Source of the DNA: Prevotella sp. UBA2725
GTDB taxonomy: Bacteria > Bacteroidota > Bacteroidia > Bacteroidales > Bacteroidaceae
Direction: 5' to 3'
NCBI GenBank assembly: GCA_002353825.1
Contig: DEKJ01000057.1
Location: forward strand, 124,001 to 188,000
DNA: 64,000 nucleotides
This document shows positions 1 through 7,574 of the stretch, piece by piece (the first letter of the stretch is position 1; each line of letters starts with the position of its first letter). Below the pieces are notes generated by a model. That model was not told the DNA's origin. It ran no database searches and worked only from the letters and a program-made list of their open reading frames with translations. A program made the position numbers and the translations under genes.

Positions 1-119
1 CAGCAGGTCTGGCCCATGTCGAACCTGTCGACATCATTCCTTATCTGTTCTACCCCTTCGCCATCGGCATAGCAGCATCCTTAGCTATTCTGCTGCGATA
101 TCCAAAGAAATATTCATAA
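1..119 (+). CDS. C-terminal end of an integral membrane transporter (5' end outside window)
   Basis: Only the last 39 codons are present; the frame with codons starting at base 3 is open and stops with TAA at 117-119. The peptide has a hydrophobic helix (IIPYLFYPFAIGIAASLAIL) followed by a short basic tail (RYPKKYS), which is how many multi-pass secondary transporters end. The family cannot be fixed from this fragment; an NhaC-type Na+/H+ antiporter is my best guess. It lies 9 bases upstream of the next gene and may be co-transcribed with it. Confidence 0.6.
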   Translation, partial: AGLAHVEPVDIIPYLFYPFAIGIAASLAILLRYPKKYS

Positions 120-128
120 TAAGTCAAC

Positions 129-935
129 ATGCAGGAGATGGATGTCATCACACGCAATTTCTTCAGGCTGCTGCGCTCGGGCGCATGGCATGAGGATGAA
201 GCTCTCGAGCCTATGTCCCACTTTAAGTGGGAAAGGCTTGGGCAGATGGTCCATGCTCAACATGTTGAAGCCGCCGTGAAGGATGGCTTGGAACGATTGG
301 CTAGAGAAGAGACATGGGTGAACCTGCCCGACGGCTTCCTCTCGGAATATCAAGAAAATGCAACTGTAAACAAGCCGAACATTCAGTTGAGCAATGGCTT
401 CCTCAACGCTCGCTTCCATCGTATTATCCAACGCGAAATTCATGCCATCGACACCAATGTTGCATCGCTCGATGTGCTGAAGATCATCGTCAACACCGTG
501 GACACCATGCTCAACAATGGTGTGATGATCAAAGGTCTGCTCGACTTAGGCCGTTATCTGCGTACTTATGGCGACCATGTTGACTTTGTGAAGCTCGATA
601 CATGGCTCTCTAAATTGCACCTGCAGCGGATGGCACAGCTCCAAGGCAGCATGCTTGTAGCTGTGTTCAATTTCGAAACCGATGAACTGCCTTTTGTGCA
701 TCATCTTGAGATATCAGCCTATAACCTTGTGCTACGTTCTGTTTTCCATACAGCGAGTGATACTGCCGAGGAATGGCATTTCCGACAAAGCCGAACGGGA
801 TTTGTAACCAACAACTCCCAGCTTCTCCGCCGCAACCTTCGTCGAAGTCTCCGCTACCTTCCCTACGCACCCATAGAGACCGTTAGCAACTACTTCAACA
901 ACTTTACGCGCTCGTTGCAAGAGATTGAAGAATAG
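129..935 (+). CDS. Conserved hypothetical protein, possibly NTP_transf_5-related
   Basis: A 268-residue soluble protein with no signal peptide or membrane segment. The N-terminal part (FFRLLRSGAW, then FKWERLGQMVHAQHVEAAV) resembles the start of the uncharacterised nucleotidyltransferase family NTP_transf_5, common in Bacteroidetes. I cannot see that family's nucleotide-binding carboxylate motif, so catalytic activity is not supported. The rest is predicted to be mostly helical and is rich in Arg and Asn near the end. ATG at 129 is used; a second ATG at 138 (MDVITRNFF) is an equally possible start. The gene is followed by a 22-bp tandem array. Confidence 0.6.
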   Translation: MQEMDVITRNFFRLLRSGAWHEDEALEPMSHFKWERLGQMVHAQHVEAAVKDGLERLAREETWVNLPDGFLSEYQENATVNKPNIQLSNGFLNARFHRIIQREIHAIDTNVASLDVLKIIVNTVDTMLNNGVMIKGLLDLGRYLRTYGDHVDFVKLDTWLSKLHLQRMAQLQGSMLVAVFNFETDELPFVHHLEISAYNLVLRSVFHTASDTAEEWHFRQSRTGFVTNNSQLLRRNLRRSLRYLPYAPIETVSNYFNNFTRSLQEIEE

Positions 936-984
936 CACGTTTGGTCTTTATGGAAATCAACTGAAACGTGGCTAACAATTTTTT

Positions 985-1066
985 GGCGTTCGACAAACAA
1001 TCGGCTGGCGTTCGACAAACAATTGTTCGACGTTCGACAAACAATCGGCTGGCGTTCGACAGCTAG
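985..1066. repeat. 22-bp tandem repeat array (family 1, locus A)
   Basis: Three full units at 985-1006, 1007-1028 and 1029-1050 plus a partial unit at 1051-1066. Each contains the core CGTTCGACAAACAAT and ends in variants of CGGCT or TGTTC. The same unit recurs at 36964-37060. It lies between the hypothetical gene and the promoter of the radical SAM gene. Confidence 0.85.
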
Positions 1067-1099
1067 TTTCAAGTAACTGTTCGAAAAATTACCTTTTTA

Positions 1100-1131
1100 T
1101 TGCAGATATTCGCCAAAATACGTTATCTTTG
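1100..1131 (+). promoter_or_regulatory. Bacteroidetes-type promoter of the radical SAM gene
   Basis: The -7 element TATCTTTG is at 1124-1131 with a TTG at 1100-1102, 21 bases upstream. This matches the Bacteroidetes sigma-ABfr consensus (TTTG, about 19-20 bases, TAnnTTTG). The start codon is at 1160. Confidence 0.7.
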
Positions 1132-1159
1132 CATCAAATTGCAATAAGAAAGGAATAAT

Positions 1160-1927
1160 ATGAGCACTATCATTTATCCAAGTCCTATATACGGGCCTGT
1201 GCATAGCCGCCGACTCGGACTGAGTCTCGGCATTAACCTTATGCCTGCAGATGGAAAGATCTGTACGTTCGACTGCCTATATTGTGAGTGTGGGTTCAAT
1301 GCCGACCACCGCACACATACCCCCTATCCTACTCGCGAAGTCGTGGCAGAAGCACTTGAAAAGCAACTGATTAAGATGCACAATGACGGTGAGCATCCCG
1401 ACGTGCTCACCTTTGCAGGCAACGGCGAACCGACAGGCAATCCCCACTTTCCGGAAATCATTGATGACACTATCCGTCTGCGTGACCAGTGGTGCCCGAA
1501 GGCAAAGATTAGCGTGCTTAGCAACTCTACCTTTACTGGGAGAGAGAAAGTGAGAGAAGCACTGCTGAAAGTAGACAACAACATCTTAAAGCTCGACACC
1601 GTCAATCCCGAGTATATCAAGAAGGTGGACCGACCCACTCAGCCTACCTACGATGTCAAGAAGATTATTGAGAATCTCAAATGGTTCAAAGGGCACGTCA
1701 TCATCCAGACAATGTTCATGAAAGGTGACGGTACCGACAATACAGGCGACGAGTACGTGTTGCCGTGGCTGGAGGCCGTGAAGGATATCAAGCCTCAGGA
1801 GGTGATGGTCTATACCATTGACCGCGAGACACCCGACCAGAAACTGCAGAAAGCTTCACATGAAGAACTTGACCGCATCCGCGACATGGTCATCAAGGCT
1901 GGAATACCATGCACAGCATCTTACTAA
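1160..1927 (+). CDS. Radical SAM protein
   Basis: A 255-residue radical S-adenosylmethionine enzyme. The cluster-binding motif is Cys35-x3-Cys39-x2-Cys42 in KICTFDCLYCECG, and the SAM-binding GNGEP motif follows (TFAGNGEPTGNP). The length fits a bare radical SAM barrel like COG0731-type Fe-S oxidoreductases, without an added substrate domain. Substrate unknown. The N-terminal YGPVHSRRLGLSLGIN block is characteristic of this subfamily. ATG at 1160 follows an AAGGAA stretch and lies 29 bases after the -7 element. It probably forms a transcription unit with the membrane protein gene 20 bases downstream. Confidence 0.85.
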   Translation: MSTIIYPSPIYGPVHSRRLGLSLGINLMPADGKICTFDCLYCECGFNADHRTHTPYPTREVVAEALEKQLIKMHNDGEHPDVLTFAGNGEPTGNPHFPEIIDDTIRLRDQWCPKAKISVLSNSTFTGREKVREALLKVDNNILKLDTVNPEYIKKVDRPTQPTYDVKKIIENLKWFKGHVIIQTMFMKGDGTDNTGDEYVLPWLEAVKDIKPQEVMVYTIDRETPDQKLQKASHEELDRIRDMVIKAGIPCTASY

Positions 1928-1947
1928 ACAATTAAATATCAAGAACA

Positions 1948-2829
1948 ATGGACTCAGAACTCTTCAAGAACCGCAGCGTTGGCAGTTGCCTGAATGATGC
2001 CTTCGACCTTTTCAGATCCAACTTCAAGACGCTCTTCCGCAGACTGTGGCTGCCAGCTGTAGTGCTCTCTCTGCTACTTGCCGTCGCTATGATGTTCAGC
2101 ATCCAAAATCCTGACGGGTCCGACAATATGATGCTAAATCTATGTATGTTTGCGAATTATCTATTAGTTATCGCTGCGTACGTCTGGTTCTATACCATCA
2201 TTATCAGTCTACTCAACGGCAGAAGCGTCAAAGCAAACCTGCCACGGATAACACGATTAACATTCCTAATTATTGGCGTAGTGATTGTTATCGGCATCGT
2301 TTTAGCAGGTGGTGCCATTCTTAACTACGCGGGCGTAAAAAATCCCAATCAGCTTCAAGGTGCGAACATTCAGCTGATTCTGGGATTGTTGGCTTGCATG
2401 TTAGTCTTTTTTGTTGCACTTCTCCCTCTCAACTTCTCCGTCATGAAATACTGCATGGAAGAAGATAAGAAGGTATTCTCAATCTTTCAGAAACCCTATG
2501 TCATGGGGCTTCGTCATTGGGGATATATTTTTTTGACGGCACTTCTCACGGGCATTATTAACATGGTTATCAGCATAGTTGTCTTACTGCCCTTCTATGT
2601 CATTGTGCTATGTAACATGATCAACCGTAACGGTATGGCTTTCGGTGATCCTTCTGGACTCACAGGAGGCTTCCTCTTCTTGGCTTTCATCACAGCAGCT
2701 GTATGTACCTTTGTAGGTCTATTCGTCAGACCTTGGATTGTCTTCTCCTATTATTATGCTTACGGAAGTATCGAGGAAAAGGAGAAAGGACGGAAGAAAA
2801 GCAAAGAACTGACTGTCAGCGAAGAATAA
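1948..2829 (+). CDS. Multi-pass membrane protein, function unknown
   Basis: A 293-residue protein. A cytoplasmic-looking N-terminus (NRSVGSCLNDAFDLFRSNFKTLFRRLWLPAVVLS) leads into about six hydrophobic helices between residues 35 and 275, and the protein ends in a charged tail (EEKEKGRKKSKELTVSEE). The amphipathic 'AFDLFRSNFKTLFR' segment before the first helix resembles glycerophosphoryl-diester-phosphodiesterase membrane-domain/DUF975-like proteins, but I cannot assign a family with confidence. It is 20 bases after the radical SAM gene and 39 bases before hisB, all on the same strand. Confidence 0.65.
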   Translation: MDSELFKNRSVGSCLNDAFDLFRSNFKTLFRRLWLPAVVLSLLLAVAMMFSIQNPDGSDNMMLNLCMFANYLLVIAAYVWFYTIIISLLNGRSVKANLPRITRLTFLIIGVVIVIGIVLAGGAILNYAGVKNPNQLQGANIQLILGLLACMLVFFVALLPLNFSVMKYCMEEDKKVFSIFQKPYVMGLRHWGYIFLTALLTGIINMVISIVVLLPFYVIVLCNMINRNGMAFGDPSGLTGGFLFLAFITAAVCTFVGLFVRPWIVFSYYYAYGSIEEKEKGRKKSKELTVSEE

Positions 2830-2868
2830 CATACTGCAGGGTGCCGCCTCTGCAATCAATACCATATA

Positions 2869-3951
2869 ATGAATAACATGAAGCAACGATATCTTTTTAT
2901 AGACCGCGACGGCACGCTCATTGAGGAACCTCTTGATGAGCAGATAGACAGTTTTGCCAAACTGAAGTTTGTTCCCACAGTCTTCAAGAACTTGGGGTTC
3001 ATCAAGCGTCACCTCGACTTTAAACTCGTCATGGTGACCAACCAGGATGGCTTAGGGACCCATGCTTTCCCGGAAGAGGACTTCTGGCCAGTACATCATT
3101 TCGTCCTCGACACCCTCGCTGGTGAAGGTATTACGTTTGACGATGTGCTGATTGACCGTCACTTTCCCGAAGACAATTCGCCCATGCGTAAGCCAGGTAC
3201 GGGCATGGTAGAGAAATACTTGAAAGATGAGGATGCCGATATAGCCAATAGTTTTGTTATCGGGGATCGCGAGAGTGATGCACAGTTGGCTAAAAACATG
3301 GGCTGCAAGGCCCTCATCCTTGGCAAGGACGGTATGACATGGGACAAGATAGCCGAGCTCTTGTTTGCCGGTGAGCGTATCGCAGAGGTTCACCGCGTGA
3401 CGAAAGAGACCGATGTTTATGTGAAGCTTAACCTCGATGGCTCAGGCAAATGCGACGTTTCAACAGGATTAGGCTTTTTCGACCACATGCTTGAACAGAT
3501 CGGCCATCACGGTATGATTGATATCACCGTTCACACGAAAGGTGATCTCTATGTCGACGAGCACCATACCATCGAAGATACGGGTCTTGCCTTGGGCGAA
3601 TGCATCTTGAAAGCACTTGGTGACAAGCGTGGCATTGAGCGTTACGGTTTCTGCCTGCCGATGGACGACTGCTTGTGCCAGGTAGCCCTCGACTTTGGCG
3701 GCCGCCCCTGGCTTGTATGGGACGCTGAGTTCAAACGCGAGAAGATAGGTGAGATGCCGACAGAGATGTTCTTCCACTTCTTCAAGAGCTTGAGTGATGC
3801 TGCAAAGATGAACCTCAACATCAAGGCGGAAGGAACGAATGAGCATCATAAAATTGAGGGTATCTTCAAGGCATTGGCACGCAGTCTGAAGATGGCAGTA
3901 CGTCGCGACGTGAACCACTTCTATTTGCCCTCGTCGAAGGGAGTATTATAA
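2869..3951 (+). CDS. hisB: Bifunctional histidinol-phosphatase / imidazoleglycerol-phosphate dehydratase
   Basis: Catalyses steps 6 and 8 of histidine synthesis: dehydration of imidazoleglycerol phosphate and dephosphorylation of histidinol phosphate. The 360 residues match the usual fused HisB length. The N-terminal HAD phosphatase (about 1-165) carries the DRDGT motif at 12-16 with Asp12 and Asp14. The C-terminal dehydratase (about 170-360) shows the metal-binding blocks FFDHMLEQIGHH and DEHHTIEDTG. ATG at 2869 is used; ATG at 2878 (MKQRYLF) is equally plausible. No other his gene is present, so hisB is either detached here or the last gene of an operon with the membrane protein. Its stop lies only 4 bases from the convergent lysozyme stop, leaving no room for a separate terminator. 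Confidence 0.95.
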   Translation: MNNMKQRYLFIDRDGTLIEEPLDEQIDSFAKLKFVPTVFKNLGFIKRHLDFKLVMVTNQDGLGTHAFPEEDFWPVHHFVLDTLAGEGITFDDVLIDRHFPEDNSPMRKPGTGMVEKYLKDEDADIANSFVIGDRESDAQLAKNMGCKALILGKDGMTWDKIAELLFAGERIAEVHRVTKETDVYVKLNLDGSGKCDVSTGLGFFDHMLEQIGHHGMIDITVHTKGDLYVDEHHTIEDTGLALGECILKALGDKRGIERYGFCLPMDDCLCQVALDFGGRPWLVWDAEFKREKIGEMPTEMFFHFFKSLSDAAKMNLNIKAEGTNEHHKIEGIFKALARSLKMAVRRDVNHFYLPSSKGVL

Positions 3952-3955
3952 ACGA

Positions 3956-4831
3956 TTAGTTCTCCTCGTGTCCTATTGTGAGCTGTATTAGGTCATAATA
4001 GGACCCGTTGTAGATATTGAGGTCTACATTACCTTTAATGCCTGGCAGTACGCCCGTATCCGTGTGCTGCCAGAATTTCCATTTACCTTTGTACTGCACT
4101 TTGTCAACATAATAGTGCGCAATCCAGTAAGGATAATCATCAAAGACAGGAGCTGACAAATACTTCTCCTTAAAATTGTGGTAAGTATAGATGATAGGTT
4201 TGACATGGTACTTGTCTTCCACGATATGCAGCCATGTAAGCACATCTGTCTGAAAGTCATCCACGCTCTCATCAACTGGCTTATGCTCAATGTCGAGCAC
4301 CGGCGGCAAGTCACCGTCTTCAAGATGAACTTTCTCTAAAAAGAAATAAGCCTGTGAACGAGCTGATGACTTCGTGCTCCAGAAATGATAAGCACCTCGA
4401 ATGAAACCATACTCGCGTGCCTGATAAAAGTTATCGTTGAAATTTGGATCGACTCTCGAAGCACCTTCCGTTGCTTTCACAATGATAAAGCGAAGAGGGC
4501 ATCCATCGATAAGTGCATTGGAACGCAGTTTGTCCCAATCAATCTTGCCTTGATATCTTGAAATATCGATGCCATGAATCTCATAGCCTTCCGGATATTT
4601 GGCATCTCCATAAAAAGCACGCCAGCGGAACCCCGTTGGACCGACAAAGAAATACCAGAAAGCCCAGATATAAAGAGCCGTAACAGCCAAGCCTCCTATA
4701 ATCCATGCTTTGCTGTACCGCTTCTTAATAAATTGAAAAGGAGCCAGTCCGTGGCGATGAGTGCTTCTTCTCCTTCGACTGGAACGGGAGGAAGTGTTAC
4801 GCTTACGAACTGGCTTCTTTGTTGGCATCAA
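3956..4831 (-). CDS. Membrane-anchored GH25 lysozyme-type muramidase
   Basis: A 291-residue glycoside hydrolase family 25 protein that should cleave the MurNAc-GlcNAc bond of peptidoglycan. A very basic cytoplasmic N-terminus (residues 1-41, many Arg/Lys/Ser) is followed by one transmembrane helix at about 42-64 (type II topology), so the catalytic domain (about 84-285) faces the periplasm. Family motifs are visible: HGIDISRYQG with Asp89, IIVKATEG, GAYHFW, and the catalytic DxE as Asp180/Glu182 in PPVLDIEH; WQHTD and VDLNIYNG close the barrel. The gene is 25 bases downstream of pfp on the same strand and has no promoter of its own that I can see, so it is probably transcribed with pfp. Confidence 0.9.
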   Translation of the reverse strand: MMPTKKPVRKRNTSSRSSRRRRSTHRHGLAPFQFIKKRYSKAWIIGGLAVTALYIWAFWYFFVGPTGFRWRAFYGDAKYPEGYEIHGIDISRYQGKIDWDKLRSNALIDGCPLRFIIVKATEGASRVDPNFNDNFYQAREYGFIRGAYHFWSTKSSARSQAYFFLEKVHLEDGDLPPVLDIEHKPVDESVDDFQTDVLTWLHIVEDKYHVKPIIYTYHNFKEKYLSAPVFDDYPYWIAHYYVDKVQYKGKWKFWQHTDTGVLPGIKGNVDLNIYNGSYYDLIQLTIGHEEN

Positions 4832-4856
4832 TAATTATTATATCAATAATTACTAA

Positions 4857-6509
4857 TTATTTTTTCTTTGCCTCGTTCTCGAGAGCAAGTGTACGTGTCT
4901 CACGGTCGCAGACCTCTGCCGGACCCCAGTACTGGATAGGACCAGGATAGACAAAGCAAGTCTTACGAGCCCACTCGTCACGCTTCTCGGCGAACTTCTT
5001 GAAGGGTGCACCGTCGAGCTCTACAAGAGCCTTACGGATCACAGGCTTCATCTCACCGTTACGACGCTCCATGTTCATCATCATCGTGATTGGCACACCA
5101 CCAGCCTTCCACTCATCGGTAGAAGCAGAGAGGTTCTTCACGATAGCCATGTAACCGGTCTTGCCGTTGGCAATGAGGTGAGCAGCGCTCACACCGAGAG
5201 CATAGCAGTAGTCAGCATCGAAGTTAGAAGGAGCAGCGCAGCGACCCTCATAACCGAAGAAGTGATGCTGAGCAGCGAACTTGCCGTTGTACTTGCCTTC
5301 CTTCTTCCACTCAGCGAGCTTAGCACCGACCATGTCGGAGATGAGCTTCTCAGTCTCGATAAGAGATACCTGCACGTTTCCGTGAGGATCACGGTCGAGA
5401 GAAAGCTGACGAGCCACACCCTCAGGAAGTGTCTCGAAGGTCTCGGCATTCTCCTTGCTCAGATGAGCGAGGATATACTGGCGCTGTGCGTCCTTGTCAA
5501 GATCCTTGTAGTCAGCTCCATGAGCAGCCAGCAGATCATTGAGCTCCTGGATAAGGCGGCCGATAGCCGGGATGAACTCAATGAGGCCCTCAGGGATAAG
5601 CACAACACCGAAGTTGTTGCCATCCTCTGCACGCTTAGCCACTGCTGTGGCGATCTGCTCGACAATCTGGTTCAGCGTCATATCCTTCTTCTGAATCTCC
5701 TCAGAGATAAGGCAGATATTCGGCTGTGTCTGAAGAGCGCACTCCAGAGCGATATGAGATGCAGAACGGCCCATGAGCTTGATGAAGTGCCAGTATTTAC
5801 GGGCAGAGTTGGCATCACGCTCGATGTTACCGATAAGCTCAGAGTAAACCTTCGTAGCAGTATCGAAACCGAAGCTGGTCTCAATCTGGTCGTTCTTCAG
5901 GTCGCCGTCGATAGTCTTCGGGCAACCGATGACCTGCACACCATACTTCTTGGCTGCATAGTACTCAGCGAGTACGCAAGCGTTGGTATTGGAGTCATCA
6001 CCACCGATGATGACGATAGCCTTGATATTGAGCTGACGGATAATCTCCAGTCCCTTCTCGAACTGATCAACCTTCTCAAGCTTTGTACGGCCAGAACCGA
6101 TCATATCAAAGCCACCGGTGTTACGATACTCGTCAACAAAATCCTTTGTCAGTTCGATATAGTTGTGATCAACAAGACCACCAGGACCCATGAGGAAGCC
6201 ATAGACTTTGTTATTGGGATTCATCTTCTTCACGGCATCGAAGATACCGCAGATGACGTTATGACCACCAGGAGCCTGACCACCAGAAAGGATGACACCT
6301 ACGTTCATCTCACTTGTAGCTTCTTTGTCACCGGGAACAAACTCGATGAGCGGCATTCCATAAGTGTTGGGGAAAAGCTTCTTGATTTCTTCCTGGTCAC
6401 CTACGCTCTGGGTAGGCTCTCCCTCCTTTACCTTAACGGCACCTTGCAGGCCCTTGGGGAGTTTGGGCTGGTACTGTGCACGTGCTTTCTGCAAAAGACT
6501 TGTCTTCAT
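4857..6509 (-). CDS. pfp: Diphosphate--fructose-6-phosphate 1-phosphotransferase (PPi-PFK)
   Basis: Reversibly phosphorylates fructose 6-phosphate with pyrophosphate in glycolysis. At 550 residues it belongs to the long PFP class rather than the ~320-residue ATP-PFK class. Visible motifs: GVILSGGQAPGGHN (71-84), GPGGLVDH, GGDDS (169-173; the second Asp where ATP enzymes have Gly is the hallmark of PPi use), and PKTIDGDL (198-204 region; the Lys favours PPi). ATG at 6509 is preceded by an inverted repeat at 6512-6545 and a minus-strand promoter at 6547-6554. The GH25 gene follows 25 bases downstream. Confidence 0.95.
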   Translation of the reverse strand: MKTSLLQKARAQYQPKLPKGLQGAVKVKEGEPTQSVGDQEEIKKLFPNTYGMPLIEFVPGDKEATSEMNVGVILSGGQAPGGHNVICGIFDAVKKMNPNNKVYGFLMGPGGLVDHNYIELTKDFVDEYRNTGGFDMIGSGRTKLEKVDQFEKGLEIIRQLNIKAIVIIGGDDSNTNACVLAEYYAAKKYGVQVIGCPKTIDGDLKNDQIETSFGFDTATKVYSELIGNIERDANSARKYWHFIKLMGRSASHIALECALQTQPNICLISEEIQKKDMTLNQIVEQIATAVAKRAEDGNNFGVVLIPEGLIEFIPAIGRLIQELNDLLAAHGADYKDLDKDAQRQYILAHLSKENAETFETLPEGVARQLSLDRDPHGNVQVSLIETEKLISDMVGAKLAEWKKEGKYNGKFAAQHHFFGYEGRCAAPSNFDADYCYALGVSAAHLIANGKTGYMAIVKNLSASTDEWKAGGVPITMMMNMERRNGEMKPVIRKALVELDGAPFKKFAEKRDEWARKTCFVYPGPIQYWGPAEVCDRETRTLALENEAKKK

Positions 6510-6511
6510 TG

Positions 6512-6545
6512 ATGTGAAATTGAATAGAATTAATGAATTTCACAT
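6512..6545 (-). promoter_or_regulatory. Perfect inverted repeat in the pfp 5' leader
   Basis: The arms ATGTGAAATT (6512-6521) and AATTTCACAT (6536-6545) are exact reverse complements separated by 14 bases. They lie between the pfp promoter (-7 element 6547-6554) and the start codon at 6509, where a dimeric repressor could bind or an RNA hairpin could mask initiation. The function is inferred; only the symmetry is seen. Confidence 0.55.
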
Positions 6546-6546
6546 G

Positions 6547-6554
6547 CAAAAGTA
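6547..6554 (-). promoter_or_regulatory. -7 element of the pfp promoter
   Basis: The plus strand reads CAAAAGTA, which is TACTTTTG on the minus strand (TAnnTTTG consensus), 38 bases upstream of the pfp ATG. No clear -33 element was seen. Confidence 0.6.
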
Positions 6555-6649
6555 GCGTTTTTCAGCGAGATAAGGAAAGAAAAAGGCGACAAAAGATTTT
6601 TTTATAACTTTTTTAGAGCCTATTGCATGGACGTTACGCTTTTTTTCTT

Positions 6650-6657
6650 TATCTTTG
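6650..6657 (+). promoter_or_regulatory. -7 element upstream of the 90-residue hypothetical gene
   Basis: TATCTTTG matches TAnnTTTG and lies 40 bases before the ATG at 6698. A TTG at 6623-6625 is 24 bases upstream, a little far for the -33 element. Confidence 0.55.
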
Positions 6658-6697
6658 GGCTTGAAATACACATACATTTAAAAACCACCTTATTATT

Positions 6698-6970
6698 ATG
6701 GCAAACAAAAGAGATTTAAAGCGCACCATCAACTATATCACGAGTGAGCTTTTTGCAGAAACAATGGCAGCTATCATCTACAGTGACAAAGTAGACAAAG
6801 AGGCCGGAGATAATCTGTTAGCTTCTATCATCATCACACGCGACGATTTCATTAAACGTGTCTCTCACCCGGAGCCTGGCATGAAAGCACACAAATATTT
6901 CAAGACGCTTGCTGTTGATTTCAACAACAGCATGTCGGAAATCATTGACCGTATCAGTAATTTGGGATAA
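6698..6970 (+). CDS. Conserved hypothetical small protein
   Basis: A 90-residue, highly charged, probably helical cytoplasmic protein (begins MANKRDLKRTINYITSEL). I recognise no domain; similar short proteins with this N-terminus occur in Bacteroidales genomes. It has its own promoter and lies 12 bases upstream of the acyltransferase gene, suggesting co-transcription. Confidence 0.7.
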   Translation: MANKRDLKRTINYITSELFAETMAAIIYSDKVDKEAGDNLLASIIITRDDFIKRVSHPEPGMKAHKYFKTLAVDFNNSMSEIIDRISNLG

Positions 6971-6982
6971 GCCTGAAGACAA

Positions 6983-7537
6983 ATGATAAGACAATTTTGC
7001 AGTTGGCTCCTTTTCAAATGCATGGGATGGAAGTTGAATGTCACTGTCGACTTTCCTGAGAAATACATTATCGCCCTGGCACCCCACACCAGTAACTGGG
7101 ATTTTGTGTTAGGACAATTGTATATGCGTTCCCAGGGGTTAAAGATCAACTTCCTCATGAAGAAAGAATGGTTCAAAGGTCCTTTGAAGCCTTTCTTCCT
7201 TCATATGGGCGGTATTCCCGTCTACCGGTCGAAGCATACAAGTATGACCGACCATCTGGCACAAGAAGCCATGCAAAGAAAAGAGTTCCGACTATGCATC
7301 ACGCCGGAAGGCACGCGGTCGCTCAACCCTGATTGGAAACATGGATTCTACTACATTGCTCTCAAAGCGAAGATTCCTGTGCTTCTTTTCGGTCTTGACT
7401 ATGAGCGGAAACTCATACAGTGCACCAAAAGCTTTGTGCCAACGGGAGATGTAGATAATGAAATGAAAGAAGTAAAACTCTATTTCAAGGACTTCAAGGG
7501 CAAGCATCCCGAGAATTTCACGATTGGAGAAGTATAA
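6983..7537 (+). CDS. PlsC-like acyltransferase (1-acylglycerol-3-phosphate acyltransferase family)
   Basis: A 184-residue protein with the two diagnostic motifs of the LPLAT/PlsC family: the catalytic HxxxxD as HTSNWD starting at residue 35, and the phosphate-binding PEGTRS block near residue 110. Family members transfer an acyl chain to a lysophospholipid or related lipid at the inner membrane. The short length and lack of a long N-terminal membrane domain resemble the small Bacteroidetes acyltransferases rather than E. coli PlsC, so the acceptor is uncertain. The gene is 12 bases after the 90-residue hypothetical gene. Confidence 0.85.
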   Translation: MIRQFCSWLLFKCMGWKLNVTVDFPEKYIIALAPHTSNWDFVLGQLYMRSQGLKINFLMKKEWFKGPLKPFFLHMGGIPVYRSKHTSMTDHLAQEAMQRKEFRLCITPEGTRSLNPDWKHGFYYIALKAKIPVLLFGLDYERKLIQCTKSFVPTGDVDNEMKEVKLYFKDFKGKHPENFTIGEV

Positions 7538-7574
7538 CAATCAAGACGTTTTCATAGCGTCTCTATTTGTTTTG

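Noticed and set aside
985..1066. 22-bp tandem arrays considered as CRISPR
   Set aside because: The units abut with no unique spacers between them and no cas genes are in the window.
5178..6512. A 444-codon plus-strand open frame opposite pfp
   Set aside because: It is the antisense of a clear, full-length PPi-PFK; its translation has no domain, and it is rich in residues expected from reading a conserved gene backwards.
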